A DNA stretch of 9,225 nucleotides, taken from assembly GCA_964343355.1 (NCBI GenBank), contig CAYFJC010000040.1:1-9225 (forward strand), written 5' to 3'. Position numbers and translations under genes: made by a program. Source of the stretch: MED-G78 sp964343355. GTDB lineage: Bacteria; Pseudomonadota; Gammaproteobacteria; Magnimaribacterales; D2472. The stretch's first letter is position 1; each line of letters begins with the position of its first letter. Shown piece by piece: positions 1 through 5,519 of this stretch. The notes under the pieces are model-generated. The model had not been told where the DNA came from and did not search any database. It worked only from the letters and a program-made list of their open reading frames with translations.

Positions 1-3
1 TAA

Positions 4-852
4 ATGAGTATTTTAAAAGTTGGAGCTATGCAACTAAAGTTAAATAAGACTAATAACCTTGATTATGTTGTTCACTCTATTGAAAATTTTTGTAATGCAA
101 ATAAGGACGTTGAGTTAGTTGTTTTAAGTGAATTAGCTGTAGGTGGACCGGGAGCTAAAGATTCAAATCATGGTTTAGATAAATACATAAATACCTTTTC
201 AGATTTAGCAAAAAAGCTTCATATTTGGCTTATTCCTGGAACTTTTTATGAGAATGATGGGGATGGTATTTTTAATACAGCTCCAGTCTTTAATTCTAAT
301 GGTGACCTCGTTACCAAAGCAAGAAAATTATATCCATGGCTTCCATATGAAATAAATGTAGATAGTGGAACTAGCATTTGTGTTTTTGATATTCCTGGAA
401 AGGGTACTATTGGTCTTCACATTTGTTATGACCTATGGTTTCCAGAAACTAGTAGAGCCTTAGCTCTTGCTGGCGCTGAATTAATAATTAACCCAACACT
501 TACTCCTACCAAAGACAGAGAAATGGAGACATTAATGGTTAGAACTACTGCTGCTCAGCAGCAGGCTTATTACATTGATGTTAATAGCTGTGGTGATCAG
601 GGTTGCGGTCTCTCTATTGCTGCAGACACAGAAGGAAATATCTTACATCAGTCATCTAACGAGGAAGATATATTCACTATTGATGTTGATTTTGAGGTGT
701 CACATAATTCTCGAATTAAAGGGTTTATGAATTTAGGTCAAAATTTAAAGAGCTATAGGGATAATCGTTTTAATGAATTAATAGATATAACTCAAAATGA
801 AGACTATCTTGATAGTCTGGGTGATCTTAAAGATTTTAATAAGGAAAAATAA
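4..852 (+). CDS. Carbon-nitrogen hydrolase (nitrilase superfamily amidase)
   Basis: Cytoplasmic hydrolase of 282 residues that should cleave a C-N bond of an amide, nitrile or N-carbamoyl compound through a cysteine thioester. The nitrilase-fold Glu-Lys-Cys triad is visible: Glu43 in LSELAVGG, Lys108 in KARKLYPWLPYE with the usual second glutamate at 116, and Cys141 in HICYDLWFPE. Length is normal for the family (about 260-300). It has no signal peptide. The YPWLPYE and INPTLT segments do not match the N-carbamoylputrescine amidase pattern I know, so I do not name it AguB; formamidase, omega-amidase or beta-ureidopropionase-like activities remain open. The ATG follows a TAA at positions 1-3, so the upstream gene and any SD are out of view. 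It is translationally coupled to the aminotransferase (TAATG overlap), implying that its product feeds that enzyme. Family is certain, substrate unknown. Confidence 0.93.
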   Translation: MSILKVGAMQLKLNKTNNLDYVVHSIENFCNANKDVELVVLSELAVGGPGAKDSNHGLDKYINTFSDLAKKLHIWLIPGTFYENDGDGIFNTAPVFNSNGDLVTKARKLYPWLPYEINVDSGTSICVFDIPGKGTIGLHICYDLWFPETSRALALAGAELIINPTLTPTKDREMETLMVRTTAAQQQAYYIDVNSCGDQGCGLSIAADTEGNILHQSSNEEDIFTIDVDFEVSHNSRIKGFMNLGQNLKSYRDNRFNELIDITQNEDYLDSLGDLKDFNKEK

Positions 853-2222
853 TGAATAATGACCAAGCAAAAAATTTAGAGCAAATAGATAAGACGAATC
901 TATTCCATCCTATAACTAACTTAAAATCACACACCTCTGAAGATGTTCTAATTCTTGATAGAGGAGAGGGCATTTATGTTTATGATAAACAAGGTAAAAA
1001 ATATCTTGAGGGCCTAGCAGGACTTTGGTGTACCTCTTTAGGATATGGTGTAAAAGAATTAGCTGAAGCTGCATCAGAACAAATGACTAAACTTGGTTAT
1101 GCATCTCTCTTTACATCTAAAAGTCATGAGCCAGCTATTTTATTATCTGAAAAGTTAATTGAGATGTCTCCTTACGATAAAGGTAAAGTTTTCTTTGGAA
1201 ACTCAGGATCTGATGCTAATGATACTCAGCTTAAACTCTATACTTATTACAATAATGCCTTAGGGAATACTTCAAAGAAAAAAATTATATCTAGAATTAA
1301 AGGTTATCACGGTGTGACGGTTGCTAGCGCAAGCATGACAGGCCTACCAGCTCAACATAAGCTATTTGATCTTCCTGCTGATGGTTTTTTTCACATCGAC
1401 ACTCCGCATTTTTATAGAGGAGCTCTTAAAGACGAAAGTGAAGAGCAGTATGTAAATAGATTAACTCAAAATTTAGATAATCTTATTATTAAGGAGGGTC
1501 CTGAGAATATAGCTGCAATGATTGCTGAACCATTAATGGGAGCTGGTGGAGTAATCATCCCACCTAAAAATTATTTTCCTAGTATTCAAAAAGTATTAAC
1601 CAAGTATTCAATTCCTTTAATAGATGATGAGGTTGTTTGTGCATTCGGAAGAACTGGTACTGTTTGGGGTGCTGAAACTTTTGATATGAAGCCTTCATCA
1701 ATCACCATTGCTAAAGCATTATCGTCTGGTTATATTCCTATTAGTGCAGTAATAGTCCCTGATGAGCTTTACGATCCAATTAAAGATGCAAGCGGTGATA
1801 TAGGTATATTTGGCCATGGTTATACTTACTCTGGCCACCCAGTGTCATGTGCTGTTGCCTTAAAAACCTTAGAGATATATGAAAGAGATAAAATATTTGA
1901 TCATGTTGTAACTGTTTCTGATCATTTTCAATCAAGAGTTAATAAGTTAAATTCATTTGAAAGTGTTGGTGAGGCAAGAGGCGTTGGTCTTATATGCGGA
2001 ATTGAGCTTGTAAGCAATAAAGCTTCTAAAGAGGGATTTACCCCCATGGGTTCTGCAGGAAGAGTTGTTGCAAAAATATGTCAAGATGAAGGCTTAATAG
2101 TTAGAGCTATTGGGGATGTTATTGCAATGTGCCCACCTCTTATAATTACTAAAAATCAAATAGATGAAATGTTTGATATTTTTGAGCTATCTCTAACAAA
2201 AGCAGAGAGTAAAATTCTTTAA
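852..2222 (+). CDS. Class III omega-aminotransferase (omega-amino acid/amine:pyruvate type)
   Basis: PLP-dependent fold-type I aminotransferase of 456 residues, the usual length for the omega-amino acid:pyruvate, putrescine:pyruvate (SpuC) and taurine:pyruvate group. Visible landmarks are LWC at 58-60, the phosphate-binding GNSGSDAND near 116-124, GYHG at 151-154, EPLMGAGGVIIPP near 226-238, the PLP-nitrogen aspartate in DDEV (Asp259), Schiff-base Lys288 in TIAKALSSGY, HGYTYSGHP at 322-330, and Arg418 in VRAIGD at the position of the flipping arginine that handles carboxylate substrates. The start codon overlaps the hydrolase stop by one base, and AAGGA at 841-845 lies six bases before it. 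With alanine dehydrogenase nearby, pyruvate is the likely amino acceptor and alanine the product. Candidate donors are beta-alanine, GABA, putrescine or taurine; nothing in the sequence selects between them. Confidence 0.93.
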   Translation: MNNDQAKNLEQIDKTNLFHPITNLKSHTSEDVLILDRGEGIYVYDKQGKKYLEGLAGLWCTSLGYGVKELAEAASEQMTKLGYASLFTSKSHEPAILLSEKLIEMSPYDKGKVFFGNSGSDANDTQLKLYTYYNNALGNTSKKKIISRIKGYHGVTVASASMTGLPAQHKLFDLPADGFFHIDTPHFYRGALKDESEEQYVNRLTQNLDNLIIKEGPENIAAMIAEPLMGAGGVIIPPKNYFPSIQKVLTKYSIPLIDDEVVCAFGRTGTVWGAETFDMKPSSITIAKALSSGYIPISAVIVPDELYDPIKDASGDIGIFGHGYTYSGHPVSCAVALKTLEIYERDKIFDHVVTVSDHFQSRVNKLNSFESVGEARGVGLICGIELVSNKASKEGFTPMGSAGRVVAKICQDEGLIVRAIGDVIAMCPPLIITKNQIDEMFDIFELSLTKAESKIL

Positions 2223-2260
2223 TATTTATATCTTTTTGTTATACATAATTGAGTAATTAA

Positions 2261-2284
2261 GATATCTTGTCTCTATGAGATATC
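2261..2284. promoter_or_regulatory. Inverted repeat across the lysR start codon
   Basis: Arms GATATCT (2261-2267) and AGATATC (2278-2284) are perfect complements separated by 10 bases, with the regulator's ATG (2275-2277) in the spacer. The left arm also lies in a 10-bp palindrome AAGATATCTT (2259-2268). It could be an autoregulatory operator, or in mRNA a hairpin presenting the start codon in its loop. Short AT-rich repeats arise by chance, so confidence is low. Confidence 0.3.
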
Positions 2285-3174
2285 GTCATATAGAAGTTTT
2301 CTACTCAGTTTTCATTCATGGATCTGTAACTAAAGCAGCTCAGGATTTAAACGTTACGCAACCTTCTATAAGTAAAATTTTAAGTCAATCAGAGTCAGAT
2401 CTTGGAATTAAATTATTTGAAAGATTGAATAAGAAAATGATTCCAACTCAAGAAGCTAAAATACTATTTCCTTACGTTCAAAAGATACATAATAATTTAT
2501 CAAATTTTAAAAAGGTCTCCTCAAATCTTATTGATAAACCACAAGGTGATCTAAATATTGCAGCAACCCACGCATTGGGCATAGATTATTTGCCAGAAGC
2601 TATTTCTAAGTTTAGCGCTTTAAATTCTAAAGCAACTTTTGAAACTGTAACACTGCATTATGATGAAATTATAAAACAAGTCTTAGAGTTAAAAGTTGAT
2701 ATTGGTATTGTCTATGATCCAGTCTCACATAGCGATCTTGTTAATAAGCCAATTACTAATGGTAAATTTGTTGTGATAGCACCACAGTCTTTCTTTCCTA
2801 ATAAATCAGTCGTTAATATTAATGATATTAAGTCTCAACCATTTATAAAAATAACTGATAAAGTCGGACCAAGAGGCCCTCTAGGCAGCAAGTTAGAGGA
2901 ATATCTTTTAACAAATTCTATTAACCTAAACCCAACCTTTAATACTGAAACATATCAGGTTGCATTAGCTCTTGTTTCCAAAGGAATGGGTATCACTATT
3001 ACGGATAGAATATCTGCTGAGAGTTCATTTCATCCAAATATTAAAATACTAGACTTAAAACCTGATCTTGAGTTTAGTCTTGAGATTGTCTACTCAAAAT
3101 CAAATCCTTTATCGCTCATAAATAAAAGCTTTATAAATTTCTTAAATGATTTTAAATACAATAAAGATGTATAA
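2275..3174 (+). CDS. LysR-type transcriptional regulator
   Basis: A 299-residue LysR-family regulator of normal length. The N-terminal winged helix-turn-helix is clear at about residues 3-62, with GSVTKAAQDLNVTQPSISKIL at 16-36 (recognition helix around TQPSIS) and DLGIKLFER after it. Residues from about 90 to the C-terminus form the periplasmic-binding-protein-like effector domain. No SD is visible before the ATG. A 7-bp inverted repeat flanks the start codon (2261-2284). It lies 52 bp after the aminotransferase and 66 bp before alanine dehydrogenase, all on one strand, so it probably governs these catabolic genes, with the pathway substrate or an intermediate as coinducer. That role is inferred from position; LysR regulators are more often divergent from their targets. 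Confidence 0.92.
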   Translation: MRYRHIEVFYSVFIHGSVTKAAQDLNVTQPSISKILSQSESDLGIKLFERLNKKMIPTQEAKILFPYVQKIHNNLSNFKKVSSNLIDKPQGDLNIAATHALGIDYLPEAISKFSALNSKATFETVTLHYDEIIKQVLELKVDIGIVYDPVSHSDLVNKPITNGKFVVIAPQSFFPNKSVVNINDIKSQPFIKITDKVGPRGPLGSKLEEYLLTNSINLNPTFNTETYQVALALVSKGMGITITDRISAESSFHPNIKILDLKPDLEFSLEIVYSKSNPLSLINKSFINFLNDFKYNKDV

Positions 3175-3185
3175 CTTTTTAGAAT

Positions 3186-3216
3186 ACTTATATAAATTTT
3201 TTTCACTTATATTAAT
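3186..3216. repeat. Direct repeat upstream of ald
   Basis: ACTTATATAAAT (3186-3197) and ACTTATATTAAT (3205-3216) match at 11 of 12 positions with a 19-bp offset, in the 66-bp gap between lysR and ald. A weak promoter-like pair (TTCACT 3202-3207, TATGGT 3224-3229, spacer 16) overlaps the second copy and would give an almost leaderless ald mRNA. It is a possible regulator half-site pair, but AT-richness makes chance likely. Confidence 0.22.
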
Positions 3217-3240
3217 ACCTGATTATGGTACATTACAAAA

Positions 3241-4329
3241 ATGATCATAGGCGTTCCATCAGAAGTTAAAAACAATGAATTCAGAGTAGGCCTTACTCCT
3301 GATTCAGTTCAAGTTATTGTTAGTCACGGTCATACTGTTTTTGTACAAGCAGAAGCTGGTCTCAGTATTGGTTATACAAATGATTTATATATTCAAGCTG
3401 GAGCTACCATTCTTCAGTCAGCTGCACAAATTTACTCCGAGGCTGAGCTTATTATAAAAGTTAAAGAGCCTATTGAATCTGAATATCAATTCTTGCGAAA
3501 AGATTTAACACTATTTACTTACCTTCATCTCGCTGGTGATCCAGAGAATGCAAAAAAATTAATTGCTACAGGCGTTAGAGGTATTGCTTATGAAACTGTG
3601 ACTTCTGAAGATGGATCTATGCCACTTCTAGCTCCTATGAGCGCGATAGCGGGGCAGATAAGTATTGTTGTTGGCTCATATCATTTACTAAAGCATAATT
3701 CAGGAAAAGGAGTTTTAATAGGCTCATTCGGAGATATCTCTCCAAGAGTTGTAACAGTCATTGGTGGAGGTGTTGCAGGTACTGAAGCTATTTCTAAGGC
3801 AGCAGCAAATAATGCCTTTGTAAAAGTTATTGATCTTTCTCAAACTAAACTTGACGAGCTCAAATTAAAATTTGGCAATAAGGATATGGAGTATATTTTA
3901 TCCACACCAGAAAATATTAAAGATGCTATTTCGGTTTCAGATTTAGTTATCGGGGCAGTTTATGTCGTCGGCAAAGAGGCTCCTAAGATAGTTACCTTAG
4001 AAATGCTTAAAAGTATGAATCCGGGCACCGTTATGGTCGATATTTCAATTGATCAAGGCGGATGCTTTGAGTCTAGCAGGCCAACCACTCACGATAATCC
4101 AACTTTTTTAGTAGATGGTGTTCTTCATTACTGCGTAACGAATATGCCAGGAGCAGTTCCTTTAACAGCAACGGAAGCCCTTAATAAAGTTACTTTGCCC
4201 TATATACTTGAATTAGCTAATAAGGGTATTGATCAAGCTTTAAAACAAAATATCCATCTAAAAAACGGTCTTAATACTCAAAATGGTGAGGTTACTCACC
4301 CAGGTGTTATCGAAGCTTTAAATAAGTAA
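3241..4329 (+). CDS. ald: Alanine dehydrogenase
   Basis: NAD-dependent L-alanine dehydrogenase (alanine + NAD + water to pyruvate + ammonium + NADH), cytoplasmic, 362 residues against about 370 usual. The N-terminus MIIGVPSEVKNNEFRV is typical and carries substrate-binding Arg15. Lys75 is in IKVKEP and catalytic His96 in TYLHLAG. The Rossmann glycine motif GGGVAG is at 175-180 and the NAD-selecting aspartate is Asp198 in VIDLS. The catalytic aspartate is in IDQGGCFE (Asp271), followed by SRPTTH and HYCVTNMPGAVP. All key residues are present. No SD precedes the ATG, so initiation may be leaderless or from a short leader. With the upstream pyruvate-type aminotransferase it would regenerate pyruvate and release ammonium. 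It could instead run in the assimilatory direction. Confidence 0.96.
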   Translation: MIIGVPSEVKNNEFRVGLTPDSVQVIVSHGHTVFVQAEAGLSIGYTNDLYIQAGATILQSAAQIYSEAELIIKVKEPIESEYQFLRKDLTLFTYLHLAGDPENAKKLIATGVRGIAYETVTSEDGSMPLLAPMSAIAGQISIVVGSYHLLKHNSGKGVLIGSFGDISPRVVTVIGGGVAGTEAISKAAANNAFVKVIDLSQTKLDELKLKFGNKDMEYILSTPENIKDAISVSDLVIGAVYVVGKEAPKIVTLEMLKSMNPGTVMVDISIDQGGCFESSRPTTHDNPTFLVDGVLHYCVTNMPGAVPLTATEALNKVTLPYILELANKGIDQALKQNIHLKNGLNTQNGEVTHPGVIEALNK

Positions 4330-4372
4330 GATCTTATACATATTTTCTATAGTATTTTTTTAATTCTCTATA

Positions 4373-4378
4373 TATAAT
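4373..4378 (+). promoter_or_regulatory. Possible -10 box for the 4385-4605 leader RNA
   Basis: A perfect TATAAT hexamer sits after the ald stop. With a start near 4385 the RNA would begin GGGT, which can pair with ACCC at 4436-4439 to close the 12-bp hairpin. No good -35 box lies 16-18 bp upstream, and the sequence is so AT-rich that this hexamer is weak evidence. Confidence 0.28.
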
Positions 4379-4391
4379 TTTTATGGGTGTC

Positions 4392-4425
4392 GTATTTATA
4401 GATTGACATGGGGATCTATAAATAC
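4392..4425. promoter_or_regulatory. Perfect 12-bp inverted repeat overlapping a TTGACA box: operator or RNA hairpin
   Basis: Arms GTATTTATAGAT (4392-4403) and ATCTATAAATAC (4414-4425) are perfectly complementary with a 10-base spacer. The centre-to-centre distance of 22 bp is about two helical turns, as expected for a dimeric repressor. A consensus -35 box TTGACA (4403-4408) begins at the end of the left arm, and TTTATT (4427-4432, spacer 18) is a fair -10, so the repeat would cover the -35 and most of the spacer. Transcription would then start near 4439, just before the SD-like sequence. If transcription instead begins upstream, the same repeat forms a strong RNA hairpin. The sequence alone does not decide. 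Confidence 0.5.
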
Positions 4426-4443
4426 CTTTATTCTTACCCTACG

Positions 4444-4456
4444 AAGGAGGTGGTCC
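4444..4456 (+). promoter_or_regulatory. Extended Shine-Dalgarno-like sequence complementary to the 16S 3' end
   Basis: AAGGAGGTGGTCC can pair over 13 contiguous bases, including one G-U, with the near-universal bacterial 16S 3' end GGATCACCTCCTT. It lies inside a gap, not before any ordinary gene. The next codon-like triplet at usable spacing (7 nt after AAGGAGG) is ATT at 4458. The segment can also fold on itself (AGGA 4445-4448 with TCCT 4454-4457), which would hide the SD core. Elsewhere in the window only 852, 5520 and 7585 have visible SD sites, all much shorter. Confidence 0.5.
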
Positions 4457-4457
4457 T

Positions 4458-4502
4458 ATTAGTATCAATATTAAATCAGGAAATGGAGGGTTCGCTTTTT
4501 GA
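4458..4502 (+). CDS. Candidate 14-codon leader peptide with ATT start
   Basis: The frame reads (I/M)SINIKSGNGGFAF then TGA, starting with ATT seven bases after AAGGAGG. ATT is a rare initiator, known for infC, and no ATG, GTG or TTG is available in this frame at usable spacing. Support comes from the very strong SD, optimal spacing, and mostly A/T third positions like those of the neighbouring genes. The last codons (GGA GGG TTC) contain GAGGGTT, which is complementary to the terminator 5' arm at 4574-4580, so ribosome position could influence termination. I do not recognise the peptide. It may instead be non-coding, with the SD serving another purpose. Confidence 0.3.
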   Translation: MSINIKSGNGGFAF

Positions 4503-4510
4503 CAAAAGGC
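4494..4510 (+). other. Hairpin at the end of the leader ORF
   Basis: GCTTTTT (4494-4500) pairs with AAAAGGC (4504-4510) over 7 bp with one G-T wobble, around a 3-base loop GAC. It overlaps the last two codons and stop of the candidate leader peptide, so it could form only when no ribosome sits there. Confidence 0.35.
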
Positions 4511-4527
4511 AAATCATAAGTTTTCGA

Positions 4528-4561
4528 CTGTAAGTTATAAGTTATAATTTATAACGAACAG
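4528..4561 (+). other. Two-part hairpin with 7-nt tandem repeat
   Basis: CTGT (4528-4531) pairs with ACAG (4558-4561) and GTTATAA (4534-4540) with TTATAAC (4549-4555), separated by a 2x2 internal loop (AA/GA), with an 8-base terminal loop. The same stretch is a 7-nt tandem repeat: AGTTATA, AGTTATA, ATTTATA (4533-4553). It lies between the leader ORF and the terminator and would be part of the leader RNA. Confidence 0.4.
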
Positions 4562-4571
4562 AGTTTTTTAT

Positions 4572-4605
4572 AAAACCCTCAAATTAATTTTTGGGGGTTT
4601 TTTTT
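4572..4605 (+). terminator. Intrinsic terminator just before the transporter start
   Basis: AAAACCCTCAAA (4572-4583) pairs with TTTGGGGGTTTT (4590-4601) over 12 bp with one T-G wobble and a 6-base loop, and the 3' arm runs into eight consecutive T (4598-4605). This is the strongest terminator I see in the window. It ends about 10 nt before the exporter ATG, so there is little room for a separate promoter between them. It may terminate ald or a small RNA, or act as a conditional attenuator for the exporter. An alternative pairing of its 5' arm with 4486-4492 favours the attenuator reading. Confidence 0.8.
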
Positions 4606-4615
4606 ATTTTTAAAT

Positions 4616-5473
4616 ATGCAATTAAGATATTGGTTTTTGTTAGTTTTACTTGGTGCTATCTGGGGAAGCTCTTTTATGTTTATAAAAATAGCAACGCCTG
4701 AATTTGGCCCAGTTACTTTAGTAGGCTTGAGGCTTTTGCTAGCTGGTTCATTATTTTTACCTTTTCTGTTAATGCCTAAATATTTAAAACAAATTGATGG
4801 CAATAAAAGAAAAATTTTATTTCTTAGTTTATTTAATACAGCTATTCCTTTTACACTTTTTTCATACGCCTCACTATCTTCTAACTCAAATATGTTAGCT
4901 ATACTAAATTCATCCGCTGCTTTATTTACTATGGTTGTTGCTTACTTCTGGATAAGTGAGCCAGTCAGTAAAAAGCAGATATTTGGTTTAATTCTTGGCT
5001 TTCTTGGAATTATAGTTTTGGTTAACCCATTTAACGCTCAAACAACCTTACTTGCCAGCATGGCATGTCTCTTGGCTGCATCCTGCTATGGTACAGCTAA
5101 CGTATTTATTCAAAAGTTTGCTACTGAGGTTAATAAACTAGTTTTAATAGGTTGGTCACTAATCGTTGGTGGATTAATTTTTCTTCCTTATACAATTTTA
5201 TCTTTTCCAGCAGAAATGCCCTCTAGAGAAGCCATCTTAAGTTTACTCTGGCTTGGCGGTGTTGGAACAGGTCTGGCTTTTATTGGTTATATAAGATTAA
5301 TCGAAAAAATAGGAGCAGTAAGAACCTCAACTGTTGCTTATTTTCTTCCGGTATTTGGAATTATTTGGGGTAACATTTTTTTAAATGAACAAGTTACATA
5401 TATAGTAGTTATTGGATGTCTTATGGTTTTAACTGGAATATTTGTTGCCAACACAAGCAAGCCATCTACTTAG
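4616..5473 (+). CDS. EamA/DMT-family permease, likely metabolite exporter
   Basis: Inner-membrane protein of 285 residues with the ten hydrophobic segments and two EamA repeats (about 5-136 and 147-279) of the drug/metabolite transporter superfamily. Family signatures are GAIWGSSFMFIKIA (13-26), the GLRLLLAG segment (37-44), LNSSAALFT in repeat 1 (97-105) and AYFLPVFGIIWGNIFLNE in repeat 2 (241-258). Characterised relatives mostly export amino acids or small metabolites (RhtA, YdeD), but substrate cannot be predicted. The start at 4616 is well placed because the first helix begins immediately after it. The ATG has no SD and lies about 10 nt downstream of a strong terminator, so expression probably depends on terminator read-through, or on an atypical leaderless promoter. 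Rhodanese follows after 46 bp and is probably co-transcribed. Confidence 0.92.
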   Translation: MQLRYWFLLVLLGAIWGSSFMFIKIATPEFGPVTLVGLRLLLAGSLFLPFLLMPKYLKQIDGNKRKILFLSLFNTAIPFTLFSYASLSSNSNMLAILNSSAALFTMVVAYFWISEPVSKKQIFGLILGFLGIIVLVNPFNAQTTLLASMACLLAASCYGTANVFIQKFATEVNKLVLIGWSLIVGGLIFLPYTILSFPAEMPSREAILSLLWLGGVGTGLAFIGYIRLIEKIGAVRTSTVAYFLPVFGIIWGNIFLNEQVTYIVVIGCLMVLTGIFVANTSKPST

Positions 5474-5519
5474 TTGATATTCATTTTTTTACAGTCTATA
5501 TTTAAAGAAGGAGTTTCTT

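Larger units (their letters stand above)
4385..4605 (+). ncRNA. Structured leader or small RNA of unknown class
   Basis: This covers most of the 286-bp gap between ald and the exporter. In order it holds: GGGT/ACCC closing pair (4385-4388 with 4436-4439) around the 12-bp hairpin, the SD-like stretch, the possible leader peptide, a 7-bp hairpin, a two-part hairpin and an intrinsic terminator. I compared it by eye with the riboswitch and small-RNA consensus sequences I know (TPP, glycine, cobalamin, preQ1, SAM-II, guanidine-II, 6S, SRP RNA) and found no match. It has several GGA motifs, so a CsrA/RsmA-binding RNA is possible. The 5' end is uncertain: about 4385 if TATAAT at 4373 is used, about 4439 if TTGACA at 4403 is used. 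Cis-attenuator and free small RNA are both open. Confidence 0.45.

Noticed and set aside
4..852. Naming the hydrolase N-carbamoylputrescine amidase (aguB)
   Set aside because: The active-site surroundings (YPWLPYE, ICYDLWFPE, INPTLT) differ from the AguB pattern I know, and no agmatine deiminase is visible.
4436..4451. Guanidine-II (mini-ykkC) riboswitch before the exporter
   Set aside because: ACGA at 4441-4444 sits in a small CCT/AGG hairpin, but the class needs two such ACGR hairpins, and the other ACGA (4554-4557) is not in a hairpin loop.
4441..4460. Degenerate 16S rRNA 3' end on the minus strand
   Set aside because: The resemblance is limited to the anti-SD complement. Flanking bases do not continue the 16S helix 45 sequence.
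4579..4803. 74-codon minus-strand ORF
   Set aside because: It lies antisense to the terminator and first EamA helices, has no SD or recognisable domain, and is a shadow of the transporter frame.
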